From Acidovorax defluvii (GTDB taxonomy: Bacteria > Pseudomonadota > Gammaproteobacteria > Burkholderiales > Burkholderiaceae_C): a DNA stretch of 64,000 nucleotides. The stretch spans positions 1 through 64,000 of the forward strand of contig QLTU01000013.1 of NCBI GenBank assembly GCA_003268905.1, in the 5' to 3' direction. Position 1 is the stretch's first letter, and each line of letters begins with the position of its first letter. Shown here piece after piece: positions 52,594-61,280 of the stretch. The position numbers and the translations under genes are program-made. The notes beneath the pieces are model-generated. The model was not told the origin of the DNA, did no database searches, and saw only the letters and a program-made list of their open reading frames with translations.

Positions 52594-52887
52594 CTACGGG
52601 CAGGGCGTCACTTTGTGACAATCGTCGGGCCGAGCATGCGCAGGCACAGGACAACGATTGAGCTCAAAAGGTGACATGGACAGCAGGGTAGTCAACGCAC
52701 TGGCAACCATGGTGATGATCCAGAACACGAAAAAAGCGAGGGTGTAGACACCCTCGCGAGACAGCGTCAAGGGCTGGCCAAACCAATGCAGATCCTGCGG
52801 ATCCACCATGGCAAAAACCAGCATTTCGAGAATGCCCGCCACCATGAAGGCAGGCCATGCAATCCACATCAGGCGTTGTGTCCACAT
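52594..52887 (-). CDS. Small membrane protein at the end of the cco operon
   Basis: A 97-residue protein with two helices (about residues 8-28 and 48-70: AFFVFWIITMVASALTTLLS) and a hydrophilic tail containing Pro, Cys and His (CPVPAHARPDDCHKV). A good ribosome-binding site (AGGAAA) precedes the start. The function is unknown. It is probably the last gene of the ccoG-fixH transcript. The tail could bind metal, but that is speculative. Confidence 0.65.
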   Translation of the reverse strand: MWTQRLMWIAWPAFMVAGILEMLVFAMVDPQDLHWFGQPLTLSREGVYTLAFFVFWIITMVASALTTLLSMSPFELNRCPVPAHARPDDCHKVTPCP

Positions 52888-52938
52888 CGTCTTGTTTCCT
52901 TTAATCTTGGCAAAAGATTGCGCATGCGGAGTGCCAAC

Positions 52939-53211
52939 TCAGCGGGGCTGATCTCCGGCAGGAGTCGCCGCGTGGTTCCGGGCTTTCAGTGCAGGAGCCA
53001 AGCTTTTTTCTGGTTGCGCCAGCGTCTGGTTGATTTCAAGCCCCTTGCGGTAATAGTCTTCGGCCACAACGGGGTCTGGGCGGCTGATGGCCAGCCACAA
53101 GGTGACAAAACCAGCGATCACCACAATGACCGGCCCGGCAATCACCAGCCAGACATGACCGAATCTCCACCAAGGTTGCGGTTCACGATTGACAACGGGG
53201 TTGGACGACAT
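52939..53211 (-). CDS. fixH: FixH family protein
   Basis: A 90-residue membrane protein with one N-terminal helix (VWLVIAGPVIVVIAGFVTLWLA) and the motif DPVVAEDYYRKGLEINQTLA, typical of FixH/CcoH proteins that assist assembly of the cbb3 oxidase. It lies downstream of ccoG, as usual. The start at MSSNPVVNREPQPWWRFGH is preceded by GGAG. Confidence 0.85.
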   Translation of the reverse strand: MSSNPVVNREPQPWWRFGHVWLVIAGPVIVVIAGFVTLWLAISRPDPVVAEDYYRKGLEINQTLAQPEKSLAPALKARNHAATPAGDQPR

Positions 53212-53276
53212 GGAATCTCCTTGAAACATCAGCAATACAGCGCACAAACCACCATGTAGGGCACAGTGACTTTCAC

Positions 53277-54722
53277 TCAGCGTGGAACCAGGAAAATGGA
53301 TTTTTCAGCCACCTTGCCGCCGCTTTCCAGCGCTGAAATGTCGAAATGAATCGCGTGAGAACCTGGAGGTGCCGATCCATAGGGGATTTGCAACCGCACT
53401 GCGACCCAACGAGACTCCGCAGCGCCTATGTCTACCTCTTGCTCCGAGGCCACCTCAAGGTCATCCAGGCCCGATGCTGAAATGCGATAGCGCTGCGTAG
53501 CCTCTGTAGCGTTCATGATTTGCAGCCGATAAACATTTTCAAGCTTGCCCCCCGCCACAATGCGGGACAAGGCGGCGCGATCCCGCACAATATCCACTTT
53601 GAGCGGTGTCCGTGTTGTGAGGCTGACTAACATACCCACGCACAATGCGACCAGAACGGCGGTGTAGATGAGCACACGAGGGCGCAAGACATGTCGCAAA
53701 ATTTGCGACTGATTCCAGCGATTGAGAACACCATTCTGGGTTGAATACCGTATCAAGCCCTTGGGGTAGTGCATCTTGTCCATCACGGTATTGCAGGCAT
53801 CCACGCAAAGGCCGCAGCCAATGCATTCGTATTGCAGACCCTTGCGGATATCAATACCCACCGGGCACACTTGAACACACAAGGTGCAGTCAATGCAGTC
53901 GCCCAGCCCCTTGGCCTTGTAGTCCACCGTCTTGACTCGGGGGCCACGCGGCTCGCCTCGGGCTTCGTCGTAGGTGACGATGAGCGTATCTCGATCGAAC
54001 ATTGCGCTCTGGAAACGGGCATAGGGGCACATGTATTTGCACACCTGCTCCCGCATAAAACCGGCATTGCCGTAGGTGGCCAATCCGTAGAAAAGCACCC
54101 AGAAAATCTGCCAGCCGCCAGCAAAAGCCAACAGCTCAGGACCCAGCTCCCGAATCGGCACAAAATAACCCACAAAGGTGAAACCGGTCCAAAGGGACAC
54201 GGCCACCCATACGGCCTGTTTCAGGAACTTCTTGCGGATTTTTTCAAATGTCCAGGGGCCCGCATCCAGCCGCAGACGCGCACTGCGATCTCCCTCGATC
54301 TTGTGCTCGATCCACATGAATATCTCGGTGTAGACCGTTTGTGGGCAAGCAAATCCGCACCATAACCGGCCCGCAACCGCAGTAAACAGAAACAGCGAAA
54401 GCGCCGAAATGATCAGCAGCCCCGTCAGATAGATGAAATCCTGTGGGTACAGAACCAAGCCGAAAATATAGAAACGGCGAGCACCCAGATCAAACAGCAC
54501 CATCTGGCGCTGGCCCCACTCAAGCCAAGGCAACCCATAAAAAACGATTTGGGTCAGAAACACCATGGCCCACCGCCAACGCGCAAAGTACCCACTGATG
54601 GATCGCGGGTAAATCTTCTTTTGCGCCTCGTAGAGGGAAACAAATTCGCCCTCTGCCGATGGATCGGGTGTGGCCGCCGCAATGGGAATGACCTTGCGCG
54701 GTGGCCTGTCAGATGATTTCAT
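53277..54722 (-). CDS. ccoG: Cytochrome c oxidase accessory protein CcoG (FixG/RdxA)
   Basis: A 481-residue membrane iron-sulfur protein with about five helices. Two ferredoxin-like cluster motifs are CIDCTLCVQVCPVGIDIR and CIGCGLCVDACNTVMDKM, and upstream cysteines lie in GRLWCGFACPQTVYTE. A C-terminal immunoglobulin-like domain faces the periplasm. CcoG helps deliver copper to cbb3 oxidase, probably by reducing Cu(II). It lies downstream of ccoP. Confidence 0.94.
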   Translation of the reverse strand: MKSSDRPPRKVIPIAAATPDPSAEGEFVSLYEAQKKIYPRSISGYFARWRWAMVFLTQIVFYGLPWLEWGQRQMVLFDLGARRFYIFGLVLYPQDFIYLTGLLIISALSLFLFTAVAGRLWCGFACPQTVYTEIFMWIEHKIEGDRSARLRLDAGPWTFEKIRKKFLKQAVWVAVSLWTGFTFVGYFVPIRELGPELLAFAGGWQIFWVLFYGLATYGNAGFMREQVCKYMCPYARFQSAMFDRDTLIVTYDEARGEPRGPRVKTVDYKAKGLGDCIDCTLCVQVCPVGIDIRKGLQYECIGCGLCVDACNTVMDKMHYPKGLIRYSTQNGVLNRWNQSQILRHVLRPRVLIYTAVLVALCVGMLVSLTTRTPLKVDIVRDRAALSRIVAGGKLENVYRLQIMNATEATQRYRISASGLDDLEVASEQEVDIGAAESRWVAVRLQIPYGSAPPGSHAIHFDISALESGGKVAEKSIFLVPR

Positions 54723-54799
54723 GGTGCTGGCGGTGGAGGCAGAAAAACAAACACTTCAGGACGACGACCCCAGCCAGTGGTGGCGGGGTCGCCCCGATT

Positions 54800-55714
54800 T
54801 CAGCGGGCGGCGGCGGGCTTGTTGGACAAGCCCCATACATAGGAAGCCAGCACGCCGATCTGCGCTTCTGACAGCTTGTCTGCTTGCGCAGGCATCTCGT
54901 TGACCTTGCCGCTATTGATCATGGTGGTGATGGCCGCTTCGCCCCAGCCATGCAACCAGATGTCGTCCGTCAGGTTGGGGGCACCCAGAGCCTGGTTGCC
55001 CTTGCCGTCCATACCGTGGCAGGCCGCGCATGAGACAAACTTGGACTTACCCAAGGATGCCCGCACGGAATCATGGGGGCTGCCCGAAAGACTCAAGACA
55101 TAGTGCGACAGATTGCGGACATCTTCCGGAGATCCGACCGCAGCAGCCATGGGAGGCATATTGCCGATGCGCCCCTTTTCAAGGGTTTCGCGGATCTTTT
55201 CGGGGTTGCCGCCATGCAGCCAGTCGTTGTCCGCAAGATTGGGGAAACCCTTGCTGCCACGAGCATCCGAACCGTGGCACTGGGCACAGTTGTTCATGAA
55301 CAGGCGCTCGCCAATGGCATGTGCCTGCGGATCCACGGCCACGTCTTCAGGCTTCATGGACGCAAAGCGTGCATACAGAGGCTCGATTTCCGCCTTGGCT
55401 TTGGCCATTTCGGCCTCGTACTCGCCCTTTTGCGTCCAGTTCAGCTTGCCTGTGAAGGTGCCAAGACCGGGATAGGCTGCCAGATAGCCCAGACCAAAGA
55501 CGATGGTGATAACGAACAGCCACACCCACCAACGCGGCAGGGGGTTGTTCATTTCGACCAGATCCTCGTCCCAGACGTGGCCGGTGGTGTTGTCGGCCGT
55601 GGCCGAGACTTTCTTGCGGCCCGCCATCCAAAGCAGAATGCCGCAGGCGATGATGCCGACAAGGGTCAGCGTGGTCACAAAGACCGACCAGAAATTGCTG
55701 GTGAAGTCACTCAT
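54800..55714 (-). CDS. ccoP: Cytochrome c oxidase cbb3-type subunit III
   Basis: A 304-residue di-haem cytochrome c. The N-terminal helices are FVTTLTLVGIIACGILLWMAG and WWVWLFVITIVFGLGYLAAY. The two c-type haem sites are CAQCHGSD and CAACHGMD, with Met ligands in GNMPPM and NEMPAQ. It passes electrons to CcoO and CcoN in the membrane-bound oxidase. The length is normal. Confidence 0.95.
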   Translation of the reverse strand: MSDFTSNFWSVFVTTLTLVGIIACGILLWMAGRKKVSATADNTTGHVWDEDLVEMNNPLPRWWVWLFVITIVFGLGYLAAYPGLGTFTGKLNWTQKGEYEAEMAKAKAEIEPLYARFASMKPEDVAVDPQAHAIGERLFMNNCAQCHGSDARGSKGFPNLADNDWLHGGNPEKIRETLEKGRIGNMPPMAAAVGSPEDVRNLSHYVLSLSGSPHDSVRASLGKSKFVSCAACHGMDGKGNQALGAPNLTDDIWLHGWGEAAITTMINSGKVNEMPAQADKLSEAQIGVLASYVWGLSNKPAAAR

Positions 55715-55738
55715 GGGATGTTCTCGTTCTGGTGAAGG

Positions 55739-55876
55739 TCAATCTTGCTTGAAGGGCAGCTGGGCTGCCTCATCAAACCTGGACTTGTTGCGGCCCCTGT
55801 AGGCCCAGACCCAGATGCCAATAAAGCAAGCCATCGATGCCAGTGTGGCGACGATGCGCATGGTCGTGATGTCCAT
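55739..55876 (-). CDS. ccoQ: Cbb3-type cytochrome oxidase subunit CcoQ
   Basis: A 45-residue protein, MDITTMRIVATLASMACFIG then IWVWAYRGRNKSRFDEAA, with one membrane helix and a basic then acidic tail, as in CcoQ/FixQ, which stabilises the oxidase. It lies in the 175-base gap between ccoO and ccoP in the canonical NOQP order. It starts 13 bases after the ccoO stop. Confidence 0.88.
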   Translation of the reverse strand: MDITTMRIVATLASMACFIGIWVWAYRGRNKSRFDEAAQLPFKQD

Positions 55877-55888
55877 GGCAAATTTCCT

Positions 55889-56521
55889 TTACTTGAGCGC
55901 ACGGCCCATGACTTGCAGGTAAGCCACCAAGGCATCCATCTCGGTCTTGCCCTTCACATCAGCGGCAGACGCAGCGATCTGCTCATCGGTATAAGGCACG
56001 CCCACGGTTCGCAGCGCATTCATGCGCGGGGCTACATCGGCTGGATCAAGGGTGTTTTTCTCAAGCCATGGATACGCGGGCATATTGGACTCGGGCACCA
56101 CGTCGCGCGGATTGTTCAGGTGAATGCGATGCCATTCGTCGCTGTACTTTCCTCCCACACGATGCAGATCAGGGCCGGTGCGTTTGCTGCCCCACTGGAA
56201 CGGATGGTCGTACACGTATTCGCCAGCAACCGAGTAGGGGCCATAGCGCAAGGTTTCTGCGCGGAAGGGCCGGATCATCTGCGAATGGCAGTTGTAGCAA
56301 CCTTCACGAATGTAGACATCGCGCCCCATCAGCTGAAGCGACGAGTACGGCTGCACGCCGGTTACCGCCTCGGTTGTGGACTTCTGAAAGAACAGAGGCA
56401 CGATTTCCACCAGGCCGCCGATGGCGATCACCAGCAGGATCAGCACGATCATCAGAAAATTGTTGGTTTCCACCTTCTCATGGGTGAAGCCGACAGAAGC
56501 ATTTTGGTTTTTATCAGACAT
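55889..56521 (-). CDS. ccoO: Cytochrome c oxidase cbb3-type subunit II
   Basis: A 210-residue membrane-anchored monohaem cytochrome c. One N-terminal helix ([20 protein letters not shown]) is followed by the haem site [15 protein letters not shown] and a Met ligand in [10 protein letters not shown]. It transfers electrons from CcoP to the catalytic subunit. It lies 18 bases after ccoN. Confidence 0.95.
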   Translation of the reverse strand: MSDKNQNASVGFTHEKVETNNFLMIVLILLVIAIGGLVEIVPLFFQKSTTEAVTGVQPYSSLQLMGRDVYIREGCYNCHSQMIRPFRAETLRYGPYSVAGEYVYDHPFQWGSKRTGPDLHRVGGKYSDEWHRIHLNNPRDVVPESNMPAYPWLEKNTLDPADVAPRMNALRTVGVPYTDEQIAASAADVKGKTEMDALVAYLQVMGRALK

Positions 56522-56539
56522 GAATGGGCTCCTTCGGGC

Positions 56540-57979
56540 TCAGGCGTGGGCAGCGTTCACGGCGGGAATGGCTACCTTGACCGAACGACCAGAAATAGCG
56601 GTTGCCCACACGTTCCACGCCATGATGATCATGCCGCCCAGATACAGCAGCCCACCGGCCACGCGGATCACGTAGAACGGATAGGTTGCCTTCACGCTTT
56701 CAACGAAGGTATAGGTCAACGTGCCGTCCGCATTGATGGCGCGCCACATCAGGCCCTGCATCACACCGGCAATCCACATGGCGGCGATGTACAGCACGAT
56801 ACCGATGGTGGCCATCCAGAAGTGCAGCTCAATCGCCTTGATGGAGTGCATCTTTTCGCGCCCGAACAGGCGGGGAACCATGTAATACAGCGAACCCATG
56901 GTGATCAGACCCACCCAACCCAAGGCACCCGAGTGCACGTGACCCACGGTCCAGTCGGTGTAGTGGCTCAGGGCATTGACGGTCTTGATGGACATCATCG
57001 GACCCTCGAACGTGGACATGCCGTAGAACGACAGCGACACGATCAAAAAGCGCAGGATAGGGTCGTCACGCAGCTTGTGCCAGGCGCCCGACAGGGTCAT
57101 GATTCCGTTGATCATGCCGCCCCAGCTCGGGGCCAGCAGAATCAGGGAGAACACCATGCCCACCGATTGCGTCCAGTCAGGCAGCGCGGTGTAGTGCAGG
57201 TGGTGTGGGCCCGCCCACATGTAGGTGAAGATCAGTGCCCAGAAGTGCACGATGGACAGGCGATAGCTGTACACCGGACGGCCCGCCTGCTTGGGGATGA
57301 AGTAATACATCATTCCCAGGAAGCCGGTGGTGAGGAAAAAGCCCACAGCATTGTGGCCGTACCACCATTGCACCATGGCATCCTGAACACCCGCATAGGC
57401 CGAATAGCTCTTCATGAAACCTGCGGGAATGGCAGCACTATTGACAATGTGCAGCAAGGCTACCGCCAGGATGAAGGCCCCAAAGAACCAGTTGGCCACA
57501 TAGATATGCTTGACCTTGCGCGTGCCGATCGTGCCAAAAAACACGATGGCATAGGACACCCAGGTCACGGCAATCAGGATGTCGATAGGCCATTCCAATT
57601 CGGCATATTCCTTGCCCTGGGTGTAACCCAGGGGCAAGCTGATCGCCGCAGCCACAATGACCAACTGCCAGGCCCAGAAGGTGAACGTAGCCAGCGACGG
57701 TGCGAACAGGCGCGTCTGGCACGTACGCTGCACCACGTAATAGCTGGTGGCAAACAGGCCGCAACCACCGAACGCAAAAATCACCGCGTTGGTGTGCAGT
57801 GGACGCAAGCGCCCATAACTAAGCCAGGAAATACCGAAATTGAGTTCTGGCCAAGCCAGCTGGGCGGCGATGAACACGCCCACCAGCATGCCAACCACCC
57901 CCCAGACCACGGCCATGATAGAAAACTGACGCACAACCGTGTCGTTGTAGTGCGCAGTCATTGTTTTTGGAGAATCCAT
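56540..57979 (-). CDS. ccoN: Cytochrome c oxidase cbb3-type subunit I
   Basis: A 479-residue catalytic subunit with about twelve helices. Haem and copper ligand histidines are visible in [31 protein letters not shown] and [17 protein letters not shown]. It reduces oxygen to water with very high affinity and pumps protons, so it serves respiration at low oxygen. The start follows GAGGTG. An FNR box lies about 60 bases upstream. Confidence 0.96.
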   Translation of the reverse strand: MDSPKTMTAHYNDTVVRQFSIMAVVWGVVGMLVGVFIAAQLAWPELNFGISWLSYGRLRPLHTNAVIFAFGGCGLFATSYYVVQRTCQTRLFAPSLATFTFWAWQLVIVAAAISLPLGYTQGKEYAELEWPIDILIAVTWVSYAIVFFGTIGTRKVKHIYVANWFFGAFILAVALLHIVNSAAIPAGFMKSYSAYAGVQDAMVQWWYGHNAVGFFLTTGFLGMMYYFIPKQAGRPVYSYRLSIVHFWALIFTYMWAGPHHLHYTALPDWTQSVGMVFSLILLAPSWGGMINGIMTLSGAWHKLRDDPILRFLIVSLSFYGMSTFEGPMMSIKTVNALSHYTDWTVGHVHSGALGWVGLITMGSLYYMVPRLFGREKMHSIKAIELHFWMATIGIVLYIAAMWIAGVMQGLMWRAINADGTLTYTFVESVKATYPFYVIRVAGGLLYLGGMIIMAWNVWATAISGRSVKVAIPAVNAAHA

Positions 57980-58033
57980 CGGGCACCTCGTTTTATTACT
58001 GGAATAGTTTTATTTAAGTAGGGTTATTTGACA

Positions 58034-58047
58034 TTGATGCATGTCAA
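58034..58047. promoter_or_regulatory. FNR box upstream of ccoN
   Basis: TTGATGCATGTCAA matches the FNR consensus with one change and overlaps the ccoS stop codon. It is centred 61 bases from the ccoN start. A -10-like TTAAAT lies about 25 bases downstream on the minus strand, so activation at about -41.5 is likely. Confidence 0.8.
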
Positions 58048-58181
58048 TCGTCCCGAATAATACGCTCGCCCTCTTGCTCCACGCTCTCGAACTGGCCGTG
58101 ATAGATCGCCCACCACAGACCTGCCAGGACCATCAAGACCAAAATAACAGACAAGGGGATCAGCAAATACAGGATGTCCAT
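58044..58181 (-). CDS. ccoS: Cbb3-type cytochrome oxidase assembly protein CcoS
   Basis: A 45-residue protein with one membrane helix, MDILYLLIPLSVILVLMVLA, then WWAIYHGQFESVEQEGERI. This is the standard CcoS pattern. CcoS is needed for insertion of haem and copper into CcoN. Its start overlaps the ccoI stop by one base. Confidence 0.92.
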   Translation of the reverse strand: MDILYLLIPLSVILVLMVLAGLWWAIYHGQFESVEQEGERIIRDD

Positions 58182-60622
58182 CAGACCGGGTCCAGGGAAG
58201 ATTGGGAAGCAGTGGTCATGGGGGCTGGGCCTTTCACCTGTTCTGGCATGTACGGGCCAGATGCCTGCGCACCCGGCAAGGCACGGGACAAACGGGCAGC
58301 GTTCAGCACCACCAGCAGCGAACTGAGCGCCATGCCCAGCCCCGCTAGCCAGGCCGGCATCCAGCCGACCAGCGCCAAGGGCACGCACAGCGCGTTATAG
58401 CCTGCAGCCCACCATAGATTCTGCCTGACCACGCGCAAGGTCTGACGCGCCAGCAGCACGGCCTGCGCAACCAGCGACAGGCTACCCCCCAGCACCACGA
58501 AATCAGCACGCGATTGTGCCAGCGGCACCGAACGCCCAAAGGCGAACGATACATTGGCCCCGGCGAGAACCGGGCCATCGTTGAGGCCATCGCCCACCAT
58601 GGCCACATGGCGCCCCTGCGCCTGCAGCCCCTGCAAGGCAACCAGCTTGTCCTGGGGGGTGCATTCGCCCTGCGCCTGGGATATGCCTGCCTGCGTGGCC
58701 ACCCGCTGCACCGCGCCCAGACGGTCTCCCGACAATATCTGCACCGACACTCCCGCCTGTTGCAGCGCACGCACCACCTCTGCTGCCTCGGGCCGTACAT
58801 CTTCAATCACATCAAACCGCGCCAGTTCAGTGAACTGGCCGTCGCTCCCCTGCCCCGAAAGCACCACTTGCAGCGCCTCGCCACCATCTTGCGCGGGCAC
58901 CCCCGCGTGGCGAGCCGAACCCAAGCGCAGCCAGCGCGGGGCGGCGTTGCCCGATGCGTCGTGCACTTCGGCGGTCAACCCCTGGCCCGCCTCTTCACGC
59001 AGGCTCAACGCGCTCCAGCGAGTGCTGTCCGCCGGTGCCGCCGCCACAATGGCGCGGGACGCGGGGTGCATGGACTGCCGCGCCAGCGTGGCGGCCAGAG
59101 CCAGGGCCTCGTCCCGGTCCAGCCCTGGTGCGCACCGCACCGAATGCACAGCCATGCCGTCCCGGGTGAGCGTGCCTGTCTTGTCAAACACCAGTGCATC
59201 CACGCTGGCCAGGGCCTCCAGCCCCTGCAGGTTGCGCACCAGCACGCCATGGCGGGCCAGCGTGCCCGCCGCCGTCAACATGGCCACCGGCGTAGCCAAA
59301 GACAAGGCGCATGGGCAGGTGACGATAAGCACCGCCACGGCCACCATCAGCGCGTGGCCCGGATCAGAAGGCCACCACCAAACAACCGCCAGCCCGGCCG
59401 CCAGCAACACAGCCAAGAGGAAGGGCCGCGCAATGCGGTCCGCCAGTTGGGCGAGGCGGGGCTTTTGCAATGAAGCGCTTTCCATCAAGGCCAGAATCTG
59501 GGCAAAACGGGTCTGACCACCAATCCCCTCCACCCTCACCTCGACCGGCGCCTGAAGGTTGTAGCTGCCCGCCGTTACCTGGCTGCCTTCGGGGCGCTCA
59601 ACCGGGGTGGATTCGCCCGTGAGCAGGGCTTCATCGGCCTGGGTGTTGCCTCGCGTAATGCAGCCATCGGCAGGAAAAGCCTCGCCCGGCAGCACACGAA
59701 TGGTGTCCCCCACAGCCAGCCGACGGGCGGCCACGCGTGCAAAGACACCATCGGCCCCCAGCCGCTCCACGCTGTCGGGCAGGCGGTTCATGACGGCCTC
59801 CAGCGCACCGGCCGTGCGGTCTCTTAAACGCAGCTCCAGCCACCGGCCGGTCAGAAGAAAAAAGACAAACATGGTCAGCGAATCGTAAAAAACCTCGCGG
59901 CCAAAGATTCCCGAAGGGTCGAACGTCCCTGCCGTGCTCACCACAAAGGTGATGCCCATGCCCAGAGCCACCGGCAAGTCCATGCTGATGCGGCGCTGGC
60001 GGATATCCCGCAGCGCGCTGGTGAAAAACGGTCCGCAGGCAAAGAACACCACCGGCAGCGTCAGCACCCACGAGGCCCAGCGCAGTAATTGCTCCATTTC
60101 GCCGGTCAGATCGCCCGGCTGCGCCACGTAGGCGGGCCACGCGTACATCATGACCTGCATCATGCAAAAGCCCGCCACCAGCCAGCGCCACAGCGCAAGC
60201 CGGCTCTCGCGCTGGCGCTGTTCGCGGGCGTGGGAGTCCATGGCAGGCAAGGCACGATAGCCCGCCTTCTGAACCGCTGCCATCCACTGCGATGGCAGCA
60301 CCTGGTTGGGGCGCCAAACTACACGCGCCCGGTGCGTTGCGCCACTCACATCCACCTGCTCCACACCCGGAACCGCCCGCAGGGCGTCTTCAATGGTCAA
60401 GGCGCAGGCGGTGCAGTGCATGCCCTCCAGCACGACGTTGGACTCCCACACCGGGTCGGACACCACATCTTCTGGCGCCTCAGGCGCGGTCGGCGCAGCC
60501 GCCGCATCTCGGGTATTGCTGCCCGAAGACCGGCGCATGCGCCCAAAGGCCGCCCATTCCTGGGGGTCGTCCAGCAGCACATGGGCCGCCATATCTGGCA
60601 AAGTGGAGGAGTTAGTGGACAT
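58181..60622 (-). CDS. ccoI: Copper-translocating P-type ATPase CcoI (FixI)
   Basis: An 813-residue P1B-type ATPase that exports copper for cbb3 oxidase assembly. The N-terminal metal-binding domain has GMHCTACALTIE. Later come LTGEST, the membrane metal site VTCPCALSLA, the phosphorylation motif VFDKTGTLTRDG, the HP motif SMHPASRAIV and MVGDGLNDGPVLA. About eight membrane helices are present. It is 105 bases from the divergent usp gene and is followed by ccoS. Confidence 0.94.
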   Translation of the reverse strand: MSTNSSTLPDMAAHVLLDDPQEWAAFGRMRRSSGSNTRDAAAAPTAPEAPEDVVSDPVWESNVVLEGMHCTACALTIEDALRAVPGVEQVDVSGATHRARVVWRPNQVLPSQWMAAVQKAGYRALPAMDSHAREQRQRESRLALWRWLVAGFCMMQVMMYAWPAYVAQPGDLTGEMEQLLRWASWVLTLPVVFFACGPFFTSALRDIRQRRISMDLPVALGMGITFVVSTAGTFDPSGIFGREVFYDSLTMFVFFLLTGRWLELRLRDRTAGALEAVMNRLPDSVERLGADGVFARVAARRLAVGDTIRVLPGEAFPADGCITRGNTQADEALLTGESTPVERPEGSQVTAGSYNLQAPVEVRVEGIGGQTRFAQILALMESASLQKPRLAQLADRIARPFLLAVLLAAGLAVVWWWPSDPGHALMVAVAVLIVTCPCALSLATPVAMLTAAGTLARHGVLVRNLQGLEALASVDALVFDKTGTLTRDGMAVHSVRCAPGLDRDEALALAATLARQSMHPASRAIVAAAPADSTRWSALSLREEAGQGLTAEVHDASGNAAPRWLRLGSARHAGVPAQDGGEALQVVLSGQGSDGQFTELARFDVIEDVRPEAAEVVRALQQAGVSVQILSGDRLGAVQRVATQAGISQAQGECTPQDKLVALQGLQAQGRHVAMVGDGLNDGPVLAGANVSFAFGRSVPLAQSRADFVVLGGSLSLVAQAVLLARQTLRVVRQNLWWAAGYNALCVPLALVGWMPAWLAGLGMALSSLLVVLNAARLSRALPGAQASGPYMPEQVKGPAPMTTASQSSLDPV

Positions 60623-60657
60623 GGTTCTAGCCTACCGAAGGTAGCATGACACGCACA

Positions 60658-60671
60658 TTGACGTGGATCAA
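60658..60671. promoter_or_regulatory. FNR box upstream of the universal stress protein gene
   Basis: TTGACGTGGATCAA matches the FNR consensus with one change. It lies in the gap between the divergent ccoI and usp genes, 63 bases before the usp start codon. It could regulate either gene; the spacing to a TAAGCT -10-like element at 60693 favours usp. Confidence 0.75.
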
Positions 60672-60727
60672 GCGGCGAATCGTGGTCCTCTCTAAGCTCT
60701 CATCATCCCTATTTCGAGGAGTCAAGC

Positions 60728-61171
60728 ATGTACAAACGCATTCTGGTTGCCACCGACGGTTCTGCACTGTCCAACAAGGCGGTTGAAACTGGCCTGTCCC
60801 TGGCGGCCCTGTCGGGCGCCACGGTGGTGGCACTCAAGGTGGTTCCGCGCTACCCGCGCAGCTATTTTGAGGGCGGCATGCCGGTTGACATGGTTGACGT
60901 GAAACGCATCGAGCAGCAATGGAGCGACGCCGCCCAGGAACTCGTTGACAAAGTGAAAGCCCAGGGCAGCGCCGAGGGCGTGACGGTCAAGGCCGTGATC
61001 GCCAAGTCCGACCTGGTGGCAGAAGCCGTGATCTCGGCTGCCAAAAAGCACAAGTGCGACCTGATCGTGATGGCATCCCACGGCCGCAAAGGCATCAAGC
61101 GCTTGCTGCTGGGCAGCGAAACCCAGCATGTGCTGACCCACTCGCACATTCCTGTGCTGGTGTTGCGTTAA
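60728..61171 (+). CDS. Universal stress protein (UspA family)
   Basis: A 147-residue protein with the UspA fold: MYKRILVATDGSALSNKAVE at the N terminus and DLIVMASHGRKGIKRLLLGSE with HIPVLVLR at the C terminus, the ATP-binding type of loop. Such proteins help cells survive starvation or low oxygen. An FNR box upstream links it to oxygen limitation. GAGGAG precedes the start. A strong terminator follows. Confidence 0.9.
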   Translation: MYKRILVATDGSALSNKAVETGLSLAALSGATVVALKVVPRYPRSYFEGGMPVDMVDVKRIEQQWSDAAQELVDKVKAQGSAEGVTVKAVIAKSDLVAEAVISAAKKHKCDLIVMASHGRKGIKRLLLGSETQHVLTHSHIPVLVLR

Positions 61172-61175
61172 GCAT

Positions 61176-61232
61176 TAAATAAGCCTCTAGCCCTTTACCC
61201 ATAAGCGCTAGCAGCTATTAAAAGTAAAGCAA
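61176..61232 (-). repeat. Dispersed repeat, copy E
   Basis: On the minus strand the block reads TTTTAATAGCTGCTAGCGCT, then TATGGGTAAAGGGCTAGAGG. The core AATAGCTGCTAGCGC is almost identical to copies at 9819 and 62941. It lies between usp and its terminator. Confidence 0.65.
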
Positions 61233-61259
61233 AACGGGGCCACAATGGCCCCGTTTTTT
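61233..61259 (+). terminator. Rho-independent terminator after usp
   Basis: AACGGGGCC, a 5-base loop and GGCCCCGTT form a strong stem that runs into a T-tract. It ends the usp transcript and, because A-tracts also flank the left arm, may also stop the convergent malonyl-CoA synthetase transcript. Confidence 0.85.
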
Positions 61260-61280
61260 CATGGTCGGCAAGCCGGGCGT

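Noticed and set aside
55745-58021. A 758-codon open frame on the plus strand opposite ccoQ, ccoO and ccoN.
   Set aside because: The minus strand encodes three canonical oxidase subunits in the expected order. The plus-strand reading has no recognisable domain.
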